A stretch of 64,000 bases of DNA from Maribacter flavus (GTDB taxonomy: Bacteria > Bacteroidota > Bacteroidia > Flavobacteriales > Flavobacteriaceae): positions 310,001 to 374,000 of the forward strand of contig NZ_VUOE01000002.1 in NCBI RefSeq assembly GCF_008386635.1, in the 5' to 3' direction. The position numbers and the translations under genes were made by a program. This document shows, piece after piece, positions 27,070-35,534 of the stretch. Position 1 is the stretch's first letter; each line of letters starts with the position of its first letter. The notes under the pieces were generated by a model. That model ran no database searches. It was not told the DNA's origin and worked only from the letters and a program-made list of their open reading frames with translations.

Positions 27070-27447
27070 ATGCAACTAAAATCCTTGGGTATAACTTGCC
27101 TGTTTTTGGCCATTACCGTTGCCAGTAGCCTAAAAATTGCGGGCACATTGGGATATTATGCGCTTTTTACGGAAGACTTTATAGAACGTTATTGCGAAAA
27201 CAAGGAAAGACCGGAGTTGCAATGCGATGGTAAATGCGCCCTTTCCAAAATGTTGGCACAAAAGAAGCAGGAGGAAAGGGAACCCATCAATTTGGATTGG
27301 TTGAAAACGGAAACGATACTCTTTTTGGAAAACGTATCGTCCGTGCGCTTTGAAACTTTTCCAATTGTAAGAAGGAACAAGTTTCGTCACATCAATTTAT
27401 ACCGGTTCAGGTACATCCAGCATATAGTTATACCTCCCTGGAAATAG
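27070..27447 (+). CDS. Small membrane-anchored CDGKC protein
   Basis: 125 residues from ATG 27070; an upstream in-frame ATG at 27049 lies within the promoter and is unlikely. A single hydrophobic anchor (about 5-25) precedes a short extracytoplasmic part with the motif ERYCENKERPELQCDGKCALSKM, giving three cysteines, two in CDGKC. No known catalytic domain is recognised. It sits 76 bp before an OprC-like copper receptor gene with no terminator between, so a metal-binding or receptor-assisting role is plausible. Arg/His-rich C-terminus. Confidence 0.7.
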   Translation: MQLKSLGITCLFLAITVASSLKIAGTLGYYALFTEDFIERYCENKERPELQCDGKCALSKMLAQKKQEEREPINLDWLKTETILFLENVSSVRFETFPIVRRNKFRHINLYRFRYIQHIVIPPWK

Positions 27448-27523
27448 GTTTTTTCCATTTCCGCTTACCGGAGTTTCCAAGACTCATGGTACCTCTTCTA
27501 TGTATAATTATTAAAGCTTAAAA

Positions 27524-29818
27524 ATGAATCTAAAGTTTTTTGGGTTGCTAGCGGCGTTGCTACTGGCAAACCTACTCAATGCACAAAATTTTAAAGGCCA
27601 GGTAGTATCTGAAAACAACAACGAAACGCTATCGGGTGCCCATATACAAATAAAGGGCGGCAGCTCCACGTACACGGATGCTTACGGCACGTTCAGAATT
27701 CAGGTGGACCCAGAGGGAGAGACCCTTGTAATATCATTTATGGGATATGGGACCAAGGAAATTGAGGTAAGGCCCTCCAACGAGATTATGCGGATTGCCC
27801 TAAAAGAGGCACCCATCCAGATTCAGGGTGTCCTGGTTACGGGGCAGCTTCAGAACGACCCCGTCCTTACCATGCAAACGAATGACTATGTGAGGAAAAT
27901 TGTCCAACCACGGAATGTGGCCGACCTTTTTTCGGATGTCAATGGGTTCTCCTTGATAAAACGTGGCAACTATGCCATCGATCCCAGTTTTAGGGCTGCG
28001 CAATATGAACAGCTAAACGTTCAGTTCGATGGGGGAACAAAGGTTATGCATGCCTGTCCCAATAGAATGGACCCCATAACGACCCACGTAAATCCTGAGG
28101 AAATAGAAAAGATAGAAATCATCAAGGGTCCTTACACCGTGCGCTATGGAGCTACTTTTGGAGGTGTGGTGAACATGGTGACCCAAAAACCATCGGCCAT
28201 GTATGGTCTTAGCGGACAAATAAACGCAGGTTATGAGAGCAACGGGGGCTCTATGGTTTCATCGGCCCAAATTCAACAGGCTACTTCAAAATATGATATT
28301 GGCGGAACCATAGGGTATAGGGATTTTGGTAATTATCAGGACGGCGATGGCACGGAAATTCCCTCCTCCTTCAGGAGTCTGGAATATGGGGTAAGGGCCG
28401 GATATAATTTTAGCGAGGACCAAAGGTTGCAGGCCAATTGGAGACAATCCTATGGTAGGGATGTTTTGCATGCAGGTCTGCCCATGGATACCGACGAGGA
28501 TAATAGTAGTATGTTTTCCCTGGATTATAAATTGACGGGACGTAGCGGATTGCTCAAAGAGGTCACTGCAAAGGCTTACTACAGCTATGTGGACCATATC
28601 ATGTCCAATACCAAAAGGCCTTCGTTCATGATGACCGAAGCCATTTCTGAAATAGACGCGACCACATCTGGTGGAAAACTGGAGTTCAAGCTGGTTCCCA
28701 ATGCAAAGCTTTCACTCTATACAGGTTTGGACCTCTTGCATATTGCCCGTGACGGTGCCCGTACCCGTTTGGTAAAACGGAACATGATGGGGCCCTTGCC
28801 AACGCCCGTGCAATTTGTGGATAAGGTATGGCAGGATTCCTACATAAACGACCTTGGCCTATTTGCTGAAAGCAAGTATTCCCTGACCCAAAATACGATT
28901 TGGACAGCCGGTGTTCGGTATGACAACGTACGCTCGGAAATCAAGGACCCGGAGGCCGATTTCGCGGCCTTATATCCAAATTTGGACAAGCGCACCGAAC
29001 ACAATATCAGCGCTACCACCTCATTGAAATATGCACCTTCCACAGAATTTATCATGGAGGTCGCCTATGGCCGGGGGGTGCGTTCCGCCAATATGATAGA
29101 ACGTGTCATCAATCATTTTACGGTGGGGCAGGATCCTTTCGAATATATAGGCAATCCTAATTTGGATGCCGAAGTGAACAACCAGTTCGAACTTGGGTTT
29201 AAAGGTAGGCTACCACTTTCCGAAGAAAGCTTGGATGCTTTTAGCTATAGCACTTCTTTTTACTATTCATTGTATGAAAATTACATTGTTCCGGTCATAG
29301 ATGAGACCTTGACCCGAAAGTTCATGCCGGGCAACGAACCTCTCAATCCCAAAGTCTTCCGCAATTTGGACGAGGCCTATAAAACAGGATTTGAGGCTAT
29401 GGTGGGCTTTGACTTTTGGGACCATTTCAATTTTACGACAGAATTGGCCTATGTGTACGCAAAAAATAAGGACTTGAACGAATCCTTGCCACTGGTTCCT
29501 CCCTTGAATACACGATTCAGGTTGGGTTATGAGGTGGATAGGTTTTGGACCAATGTGAACTATACCATAACGTCCAGACAGGATGATATCGCCCCTTCCT
29601 TTGGGGAACGGAGTACTCCCGGTTACGAGGTTTTGGATATTCGTTTGGGCATAATTCCTGTTACGAATGTGTCCTTGGGCGTGGCGATGTTAAACGTGTT
29701 GGATGCCTCCTACAACAACCACTTAAATTTCGCCTTCAATAATCAGGCAGGTTTCACCAATGTGCCCATCAATGATCCCGGAAGGAATTTTTCCGCTTTT
29801 TTACAGTATAAATTCTAG
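27524..29818 (+). CDS. TonB-dependent copper receptor, OprC/NosA-like
   Basis: 764-residue outer-membrane receptor. A signal peptide (1-20, ending NLLNA) is followed by a CarboxypepD_reg-like domain (about 22-98), a plug (about 105-220) and a 22-strand-type barrel ending in FLQYKF. Copper-receptor landmarks are present: C178 and M182 in HACPNRMDP and H358 and M360 in VDHIMSN. In Pseudomonas OprC the copper ligands are C143, M147, H323 and M325, with exactly the same spacings (CxxxM, 180 residues C to H, HxM). It should bind Cu at the cell surface and import it with TonB. Probably co-transcribed with the CDGKC gene upstream. Confidence 0.88.
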   Translation: MNLKFFGLLAALLLANLLNAQNFKGQVVSENNNETLSGAHIQIKGGSSTYTDAYGTFRIQVDPEGETLVISFMGYGTKEIEVRPSNEIMRIALKEAPIQIQGVLVTGQLQNDPVLTMQTNDYVRKIVQPRNVADLFSDVNGFSLIKRGNYAIDPSFRAAQYEQLNVQFDGGTKVMHACPNRMDPITTHVNPEEIEKIEIIKGPYTVRYGATFGGVVNMVTQKPSAMYGLSGQINAGYESNGGSMVSSAQIQQATSKYDIGGTIGYRDFGNYQDGDGTEIPSSFRSLEYGVRAGYNFSEDQRLQANWRQSYGRDVLHAGLPMDTDEDNSSMFSLDYKLTGRSGLLKEVTAKAYYSYVDHIMSNTKRPSFMMTEAISEIDATTSGGKLEFKLVPNAKLSLYTGLDLLHIARDGARTRLVKRNMMGPLPTPVQFVDKVWQDSYINDLGLFAESKYSLTQNTIWTAGVRYDNVRSEIKDPEADFAALYPNLDKRTEHNISATTSLKYAPSTEFIMEVAYGRGVRSANMIERVINHFTVGQDPFEYIGNPNLDAEVNNQFELGFKGRLPLSEESLDAFSYSTSFYYSLYENYIVPVIDETLTRKFMPGNEPLNPKVFRNLDEAYKTGFEAMVGFDFWDHFNFTTELAYVYAKNKDLNESLPLVPPLNTRFRLGYEVDRFWTNVNYTITSRQDDIAPSFGERSTPGYEVLDIRLGIIPVTNVSLGVAMLNVLDASYNNHLNFAFNNQAGFTNVPINDPGRNFSAFLQYKF

Positions 29819-29858
29819 AATTATAAAGGGACATTTTAAATAAGAATAAGGAATATGG

Positions 29859-29889
29859 AAAAAGGGAACTATAAATTAGTTCCCTTTTT
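29859..29889. terminator. Bidirectional terminator between convergent genes
   Basis: Stem AAAAAGGGAACT / AGTTCCCTTTTT with loop ATAAATT; A-run on one side and T-run on the other, so it can stop both the receptor and the methyltransferase transcripts. Confidence 0.9.
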
Positions 29890-30475
29890 CACCTACAAAT
29901 CGAATTACAGAGGCTTCGCCCACATGGTAAAGGCCTTCTTTTAGTTCTATGGTCAGTGCTTCAAGATAAGAAAAACGGATTCCTGTAAATTCTTTTTTGA
30001 CTTCGGCAACGGAGAACAGCAAGTCCAAATTTTTGGGACCTCCGGATGGTTTGCCCAGCTGCGATTTTGAAAAGGCCTCAAAAATGATCTTGCCACCCGG
30101 CCTTAAAAATGAAAGTAGGTGTTGATGTGCTTGATGCCGAATATCTATCGGAAAATGGACATAGCTGAACCCAAGCACATCAAACTGCTTTTCCGTGCGA
30201 TACTCCAGAACATCACATACTTGGTAATCCGGGTCAAAACCGGACGGATGTATTAAATCGAGGGCCTTATCCTTGGCAGATTCGCTATAGTCAAAACAAT
30301 GTACCTGCCAACCTTTTTGAAGGGCATAGAGGGCATTTCTGCCCTCGCCTTCGGCGGGGAGTAAAATGGATGCAGGTTGCAGTTTATCCAGTTCTTGCTT
30401 AAAAAATTGGTTTGGCTCCGTCCCGTAGGCGAACGTTTCCCCGGAATATCGCTGGTTCCAAAAATCCTTCATCAA
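29876..30475 (-). CDS. Class I SAM-dependent methyltransferase
   Basis: 199-residue Rossmann methyltransferase. Motif I is ILLPAEGEGRNALYAL; the C-terminal half has FLRPGGKIIFEAF and a GGPKNLDLLFS segment typical of TehB-like and thiol/metalloid methyltransferases. It follows the exported DsrE gene by 5 bp and so belongs to the same operon, which is driven from the shared operator at 31133. Substrate is unknown; sulfide, thiols or tellurite/selenite are inferences from family resemblance and neighbours. Confidence 0.82.
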   Translation of the reverse strand: MMKDFWNQRYSGETFAYGTEPNQFFKQELDKLQPASILLPAEGEGRNALYALQKGWQVHCFDYSESAKDKALDLIHPSGFDPDYQVCDVLEYRTEKQFDVLGFSYVHFPIDIRHQAHQHLLSFLRPGGKIIFEAFSKSQLGKPSGGPKNLDLLFSVAEVKKEFTGIRFSYLEALTIELKEGLYHVGEASVIRFVGEKGN

Positions 30476-30480
30476 AAAAA

Positions 30481-31008
30481 CTAGGGCATTAAGGCATAGC
30501 CTTGCAATTGATAATTGGCCAAAACGGTCATTGCGGATAGTGCCAATTCCGTATTCGGGTTGAGGTCTTCCGCCCTGATATTCCGGGCAGCCGTGGCCTG
30601 TGCGCAGACAAATAGTTCAACGCCATATTTCTTCAATAGCTGCAACAGTTCCGTATTCGGGTTGACCTTGCTATACATTTCCTGGTGTTTGGCATCGGTC
30701 AATGTGGCAAAGGTGGCGGCCCCATGTATGGCCGCTACCATATGTACCTTATCCGAAGGAATACCGGCCGAACCCAACATGTTAATGACCCTGGCTATTT
30801 TCCAAAGCCCCTTGTTCACGCCATCCATTTCAGAATCGCTGGTAATATCGAATACCAATTTGTACTCCAAGGAGGCATCGGGCTGTACGGTCACATCCTT
30901 GAAATTTTTGATCTTACCATAGCCCTTAATAATTGGGGTTTCCCATTCCTGGCCCAAGGAGACTCCAATACAGAAGAGGGCGGTCAAAAGACTTAATACT
31001 GATTTCAT
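30481..31008 (-). CDS. Exported DsrE-family protein
   Basis: 175 residues from ATG 31008, chosen because it begins a clean signal peptide (KSVLSLLTALFCIGVSLGQ); the frame stays open upstream to 31167 but that part covers the promoter. The mature part is a DsrE/DsrF-like fold: FDITSDSEMDGVNKGLWKIARVINML, HMVAAIHGAAT, and the Cys-bearing VELFVCAQATAARNI, where DsrE proteins carry their sulfur-accepting cysteine. DsrE proteins bind and transfer persulfide sulfur; export to the periplasm matches the periplasmic thiosulfate dehydrogenase divergently encoded next door. Confidence 0.85.
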   Translation of the reverse strand: MKSVLSLLTALFCIGVSLGQEWETPIIKGYGKIKNFKDVTVQPDASLEYKLVFDITSDSEMDGVNKGLWKIARVINMLGSAGIPSDKVHMVAAIHGAATFATLTDAKHQEMYSKVNPNTELLQLLKKYGVELFVCAQATAARNIRAEDLNPNTELALSAMTVLANYQLQGYALMP

Positions 31009-31102
31009 ATAGTTTGTTTCTAGTTTTTGGAATTGGATCGATTTGCTTTTAAAGGGACCAATATTTACTTCCCATCCCTTTGTAAATTTCTCGATAAGTT
31101 TA

Positions 31103-31176
31103 CGAAAATATCGTTTCATTTTGGGTTTATTTGTAACAATTGTTACTGTATTTTCTAAGGTTACCAATTATTTTCG
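31103..31176. promoter_or_regulatory. Bidirectional GTAAC-N4-GTTAC operator, tsdA and dsrE operons
   Basis: Perfect palindrome GTAAC-AATT-GTTAC at 31133-31146. At exactly 22 nt on both sides lies the same box, TATTTTCG: 31169-31176 for the rightward thiosulfate dehydrogenase gene and 31103-31110 for the leftward DsrE gene. One dimer could activate both promoters from the -41 position. Confidence 0.87.
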
Positions 31177-31206
31177 TTGGTCTTTTAAAGGGTTGTGCAT
31201 AAGGTT

Positions 31207-32247
31207 ATGGAGCATTTTGGATATTTGGTAAGACGTCTTTTTTGGCTCTTTGTCACCGTACTCTCCTTGATTACCGTGCTTTTTATCACATTGCTTACCT
31301 ATCGGACCGAAACTACCATCCCTAGCAAAACCGTATCCCTTACTGTCTCTAATTCGGAATGGCGGCCCAAAAATGTATTGGCCGCTTTGGAGGACGGAAG
31401 TACGCCCCAAAGGGTTAAAGTCGGATTTCTTTTGGTATCCGAATCTCCCGAAAATATTGGCCCACAGGCCCCGGACCCAAACAAGCGATATGCCGGTAAC
31501 AATCTTTCCTGCACCAATTGCCATCTGCAATTTGGAACCCAAGCAGGTTCGGGGTCTTGGGTGGGCGTAGCGAATCGTTTTCCACAATTTGGCGGTAGGG
31601 CGAATGCTGTGGGCGATCTACAAGATCGCATCAATGGATGTATGGAGCGTAGTATGAACGGAAAAAAATTACCAAAAGATTCCCAGGAAATCTTGGCCAT
31701 TGTGGCCTACATGGAGTGGTTGGGGGAGGATTTGCCCCAAGAACGGGAGAATGAGTTCAAGGGTTTTCCAAAAATTAAAATTCCGGAAGTACGGGTCGAT
31801 TTGGAGAAGGGCAAATCCGTGTACGATAGGGAGTGTCTCGTATGTCATGGAGCCGACGGGCAGGGAATCAAAAAAACCGATACTTCCAAAGGCTATCTCT
31901 ATCCGCCGCTGTGGGGCCCGGATAGCTTTAACAACGGTGCTGGTATGCATCGGGTAATCACGGCTGCGGAATTTATCAAGAGCAACATGCCCTTTGGGTT
32001 GGCCACTTACAAAAATCCGAAGCTTACCGATGAAGAGGCCTACCACGTCGCAGGTTATATCAATAGTTTTGTCCGACCGGTAAAGGCGAACACGGAGGCC
32101 GATTATCCGGATAAGAAACTAAAACCCGTGTCCACTTCTTACGGTCCCTGGGCGGACAATTTTTCCCAGGAACAGCATCACTTTGGTCCCTTTCAGCCCA
32201 TAATGGAATACTATAAAGAGAATTACAATATTGAAAAGGTGAAATAA
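31207..32247 (+). CDS. tsdA: Thiosulfate dehydrogenase, TsdA-like dihaem cytochrome c
   Basis: 346 residues from ATG 31207 (an in-frame GTG at 31195 is less likely). An N-terminal membrane anchor (about 8-32) is followed by two cytochrome c domains. Haem 1 is attached at C102/C105-H106 (SCTNCHLQFG), haem 2 at C210/C213-H214 (CLVCHGADG). The TsdA signature RINGCMERSMNG holds Cys145, equivalent to the axial Cys ligand of haem 1 in characterised TsdA. It oxidises two thiosulfate to tetrathionate in the periplasm, or the reverse. It is followed 6 bp later by a porin gene and divergent from exported DsrE. Confidence 0.92.
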   Translation: MEHFGYLVRRLFWLFVTVLSLITVLFITLLTYRTETTIPSKTVSLTVSNSEWRPKNVLAALEDGSTPQRVKVGFLLVSESPENIGPQAPDPNKRYAGNNLSCTNCHLQFGTQAGSGSWVGVANRFPQFGGRANAVGDLQDRINGCMERSMNGKKLPKDSQEILAIVAYMEWLGEDLPQERENEFKGFPKIKIPEVRVDLEKGKSVYDRECLVCHGADGQGIKKTDTSKGYLYPPLWGPDSFNNGAGMHRVITAAEFIKSNMPFGLATYKNPKLTDEEAYHVAGYINSFVRPVKANTEADYPDKKLKPVSTSYGPWADNFSQEQHHFGPFQPIMEYYKENYNIEKVK

Positions 32248-32253
32248 GGGCCC

Positions 32254-33591
32254 ATGCGAAAAATCGTCATTTTACTCATACTGCCCCTCTTTCTCCATTC
32301 TCAAGATACGTCCAGGCCTTTTGTGCAGGGACAGCTTTCCGGACAGTGGCGAAATTATTTTATGCATACCGCGAACAAAGGCGACTTAAAGGATTTTAGG
32401 GCCTTGGCCACAGGTGGTCATTTAAAATACCGGTTGAATGTAGGCAACAACTTTACAGTGGGCGCCGCCTTGTATAATTCAACCAACCTGGGACTTCAGG
32501 ATTTGACCGTTCCGGATGGGATTACGGGAAGGTTGAGTAGGTACGAGGAGGGACAGTTTGACCGCTTGGACCTTGAAAATGATGCAATATTCCTATTGGG
32601 CGAGTTGTACTTGGAATATAAGATAAAAAAGCACCACTTCACTTTAGGTCGTATGAAAATCAATACGCCCATGATAAACCCGCAGGATGGCAGGATGATA
32701 CCCACCTTGGTGCAAGGTTTTTGGCATAGATATAAACCAAATCCGGGTAGTACGTTTCAATTTGGTATTCTCAATGCCATTGCGCCAAGATCTACCGGAG
32801 GTTTTTTTGGAATCGGGGAAAGCATAGGGACTTATCCCGTGGGAAGGTCCATATTTGGTGCGGAAAGCCGCTATGCTGGGAATACGGAATCGGACTATAT
32901 TATTTTATTCAATTCCGATGTAAAACTCATGGAAAACCTACAATTGGGTATTTGGAACTATTACGTGGACAATGTCTTTAATACCGTTTACGTAAAGCCC
33001 CGATACAGATTGAACGAAGCATGGACCCTGGAAGCCGAGTGGTTGCATCAAAACAAGTTAGGGAACGGCGGAAATGCCTTGGATGAATTGCAATATTTCG
33101 GCCAGCCGTCCTCGGATATTTTAGGGCTCCAATGGGGGTATACTCATAATAAAACCAATATTTCATTGGGCTATGATTATATATTGCCCGGCGGACAGTT
33201 TTTGTTTCCGCGCGAGTGGGGCAGGGAAGACCTGTTTAGTTTCCAGAAACGGGAACGCAGCGAGGGCACAGCAAAAAATCATGCCCTTGTATTGACGTAT
33301 GATACTACCTTTCCTGTCCTCAAAAATGATCTGGATATTAGGTCGATTGTGAGCTTGGGCAGGCACTGGAAGCCATCCGTTATCGATGCCGAAAGGAACA
33401 AATACGCCATACCGGATTACACCCATATCAACTTGGACCTTTTTTTTAATATAAAGGGGTTAACCAACTTAAAACCAGAACTATTGGTTACCAGTAAAAT
33501 AGGGAACGGGGATATTCCCAACAACCCGAACTTTTTCTTCAATAAGGTGGATATGCTCCACGTGGATTTTATCCTCAACTACAATTTTTAG
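32254..33591 (+). CDS. OprD-like outer-membrane porin
   Basis: 445 residues with a signal peptide (1-16, ending FLHSQ) and a beta-barrel of alternating aromatic strands. The block SGQWRNYFMHTANKGDLKDF, the LGRMKINTPMINPQDGRMIP segment and the terminal ILNYNF are typical of OprD/porin-type barrels. It is 6 bp downstream of the thiosulfate dehydrogenase gene, so it probably admits thiosulfate or releases tetrathionate. Specificity is inferred from the operon only. Confidence 0.78.
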   Translation: MRKIVILLILPLFLHSQDTSRPFVQGQLSGQWRNYFMHTANKGDLKDFRALATGGHLKYRLNVGNNFTVGAALYNSTNLGLQDLTVPDGITGRLSRYEEGQFDRLDLENDAIFLLGELYLEYKIKKHHFTLGRMKINTPMINPQDGRMIPTLVQGFWHRYKPNPGSTFQFGILNAIAPRSTGGFFGIGESIGTYPVGRSIFGAESRYAGNTESDYIILFNSDVKLMENLQLGIWNYYVDNVFNTVYVKPRYRLNEAWTLEAEWLHQNKLGNGGNALDELQYFGQPSSDILGLQWGYTHNKTNISLGYDYILPGGQFLFPREWGREDLFSFQKRERSEGTAKNHALVLTYDTTFPVLKNDLDIRSIVSLGRHWKPSVIDAERNKYAIPDYTHINLDLFFNIKGLTNLKPELLVTSKIGNGDIPNNPNFFFNKVDMLHVDFILNYNF

Positions 33592-33609
33592 AAGGATTCG
33601 ACCAAATAA

Positions 33610-33638
33610 AAAAGATGAGGTTTTTGGCCTCATCTTTT
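33610..33638. terminator. Bidirectional terminator after porin and second SQR genes
   Basis: Stem AAAAGATGAGG / CCTCATCTTTT with loop TTTTTGG, T-tract on both strands. Lies between convergent stop codons. Confidence 0.9.
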
Positions 33639-33663
33639 TCTTAATATTGGGGGAATTTATTTA

Positions 33664-34971
33664 TTAAACGTCCTGTCCCTTCATCATTTTGTTCCAATAC
33701 AAATAGGGTAGTCCGTATTTTTTTAACATCCAAAGTCTCCAATGTTCTTTGGAAGAATCTGAGATGAACATTTGCTTTAGCTTGGGATCGGGGGTAAAAT
33801 TGTTGTGGTAATCGAATTCGGCCAAGACCATTTTTCCATAGTCGGTGACCAATGGACAGGAGGAATAACCGTTGTAGGCCTTGGAGCCCATGGACTGTGT
33901 TTTCATCAATTTGTCAATGTTATCCACCACGATGGGAACCTGTTTGCGAATGGCAGCCCCCGTTTTTGCCGTTGGCAAAGCGGCCACATCGCCCAATCCA
34001 AAAATATTGGGATAGGTATTGTGCTGCATGGTTTTATGGTCCACATCCAACCAGCCTGCCTCGTTCACCAAAATGGAATCCTTCACGAACTTTGGCGCCA
34101 CCGAAGGGGGTGCCGTATGGAGCATATCATAATGGATACCGTAGCGGTTACCATCAACGGTTACCTTCACGTCCTTGTAGTTGTATTGGAAGGAGTCGTC
34201 CAGAAGTCGGTCATCGTCCTCACCGGCCATTACCACACAACCACCTGCGGTTATATCCTTGCCCAGTTCGTACCATGCAATTTTTTTATCGGCATCCACG
34301 GCCACCAACTTGTGGTAAAAGCGCAGGTTGATATCCTTTCTATCCACAACTTCCATTAATGTTTTGGCCACTTCCTTAACCCCAAATATGACCGTTCCAC
34401 TGGTTGCAAAAACGACATCTGTTTTGTCCCTTACGCCACTCTTTCTAAAATGGCTTTCCGCCAGATACATGATTTTTTGGGGAGCCCCACCGCATTTTAT
34501 CGGGGTGGTGGGCTGGGTAAATAGGGCGGTGCCGCCCTTAAAGTTTTTGATTACGTCCCAAGTATGGTTGGGGTCCGTATAATTGCTGCACACCACGCCT
34601 TTGTCCATGGCCTCTCCTAGACCGGGAACCAAGCTATAATCGTAGGCCAATCCTGGAACCACTGCTAAATAGTCATAGGATATGTCTCCGTTAGCGGCCG
34701 TTTGAACGATGTTATTTTCAGGGTCAAACCCGGTCGCTTTGTCTTTAATCCAAGTAGCTTCCTTGGGCATAATGGATGACATGGGCCGTGCGGTCTTATC
34801 AAAATTATAGGCACCTGCGCCCACCAAGGTCCACGCGGGTTGGTAGTAATGGGTGTCCGATGGTTCAATAACCGCTACGTCCTTGGCTTTCTTTTGCTTT
34901 ATCAGTTGCGACGCCACCATGATGCCGGCAGTACCCCCTCCAATAACAAGAATTTGATGATGTGAGCTCAT
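33664..34971 (-). CDS. sqr: Sulfide:quinone oxidoreductase, type II
   Basis: 435-residue flavoprotein of the SQR family related to mitochondrial SQOR. FAD-binding ILVIGGGTAGIMVASQL is at the N-terminus, and the second FAD segment is NIFGLGDVAALPTAKTGAAIRKQ. Redox cysteines C160 (PIKCGGAPQK) and C372 (GYSSCPLVT) match the catalytic pair of human SQOR (C201 and C379); C128 is a further Cys. It oxidises sulfide to enzyme-bound persulfide and passes electrons to the quinone pool, with sulfur handed to a small thiol. The CstB-like enzymes downstream in the island would take over such persulfides. A perfect palindrome controls it. Confidence 0.93.
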   Translation of the reverse strand: MSSHHQILVIGGGTAGIMVASQLIKQKKAKDVAVIEPSDTHYYQPAWTLVGAGAYNFDKTARPMSSIMPKEATWIKDKATGFDPENNIVQTAANGDISYDYLAVVPGLAYDYSLVPGLGEAMDKGVVCSNYTDPNHTWDVIKNFKGGTALFTQPTTPIKCGGAPQKIMYLAESHFRKSGVRDKTDVVFATSGTVIFGVKEVAKTLMEVVDRKDINLRFYHKLVAVDADKKIAWYELGKDITAGGCVVMAGEDDDRLLDDSFQYNYKDVKVTVDGNRYGIHYDMLHTAPPSVAPKFVKDSILVNEAGWLDVDHKTMQHNTYPNIFGLGDVAALPTAKTGAAIRKQVPIVVDNIDKLMKTQSMGSKAYNGYSSCPLVTDYGKMVLAEFDYHNNFTPDPKLKQMFISDSSKEHWRLWMLKKYGLPYLYWNKMMKGQDV

Positions 34972-34997
34972 TTATTGTAAATTTTTATTCAACCTGT

Positions 34998-35041
34998 TAA
35001 ATATATAGGGTATTTTTTACGAATTGTGTAACAAAGGTTAC
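34998..35041 (-). promoter_or_regulatory. GTAAC-N4-GTTAC operator and -7 box, second SQR gene
   Basis: Perfect arms GTAAC-AAAG-GTTAC (35028-35041); on the minus strand 22 nt later TATATTTA (34998-35005). Site is 57-70 bp before the ATG. Confidence 0.86.
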
Positions 35042-35071
35042 AGAGTCTTGAATTTATATGATAGCAGTCAT

Positions 35072-35107
35072 AAAAAAGACCGATTTCTAACGAAGAAATC
35101 GGTCTTT
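35072..35107 (-). terminator. Terminator after DUF2892 gene
   Basis: Stem AAAGACCGATTTCT / AGAAATCGGTCTTT (14 bp, perfect) with a 5-nt loop, followed on the minus strand by a T-tract. Confidence 0.9.
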
Positions 35108-35128
35108 ACAAAATGATTAAAATGATAA

Positions 35129-35332
35129 TTATTTTGTTTTGCAGGTACTGATCCCGAAGAGCGTATACAGCGGGCAAAAACTGACGAGACTCGTCAACAC
35201 AAAAATGGTGGCCAAGGCCATCAATACATAGGCCAAGGTTCCCCCGATGACATTAAAATAGTACAGGGCAAACACTGCCAATGCAATAATGATTCGGACG
35301 GTTTTATCCGCACTTCCCATATTTTTTTTCAT
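35129..35332 (-). CDS. DUF2892 small membrane protein (YgaP-like)
   Basis: 67 residues: MKKNMGSADKTVRIIIAL opening, two hydrophobic helices and a Cys-containing tail SFCPLYTLFGISTCKTK, all typical of DUF2892. In YgaP this domain is the membrane part of a rhodanese; here it is free-standing beside many rhodanese-type genes. Its role is not established, but association with sulfurtransferases is well known. A promoter-like box lies 22 nt to the left of the palindrome at 35473, so it may share that operator. Confidence 0.85.
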   Translation of the reverse strand: MKKNMGSADKTVRIIIALAVFALYYFNVIGGTLAYVLMALATIFVLTSLVSFCPLYTLFGISTCKTK

Positions 35333-35442
35333 GATTAAAAGTTTAATTGGTTTCTATTGTTTTAAAATCCCAACCAACTGTTCAAGTCGGTGATGTTTCC
35401 GTTACATTTTGGTAGTTAATGCGTTACGATTCAAAATTGACT

Positions 35443-35516
35443 CTAATATAGTGATATTATCGGTCAAGTTTTGTAACCAAAGTTACCAAACCTTACGGAG
35501 TAAGAAATTATCTTTG
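35443..35516. promoter_or_regulatory. GTAAC-N4-GTTAC operator, desaturase gene and perhaps DUF2892 gene
   Basis: Perfect arms GTAAC-CAAA-GTTAC (35473-35486). Rightward, a perfect TATCTTTG box follows after 22 nt (35509-35516). Leftward at the same 22 nt is TATATTAG (35443-35450), one base from consensus, which could serve the DUF2892 gene with a leader of about 105 nt. Confidence 0.82.
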
Positions 35517-35534
35517 ACCTCATAAATTTGGACG

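Noticed and set aside
31009..31167. N-terminal extension of the DsrE protein
   Set aside because: It would read through the predicted promoter and place the clear signal peptide in mid-protein.
35058..35071. ATGAT-AGCA-GTCAT palindrome beside the second SQR promoter
   Set aside because: No -7 box lies 22 nt away on either strand, and it abuts the DUF2892 terminator; kept only as a possible extra site.
35398..35435. Cluster of GTTAC/GTAAC-like words upstream of the DUF2892 gene
   Set aside because: Arms are not spaced by four bases and no box follows; judged degenerate or chance.
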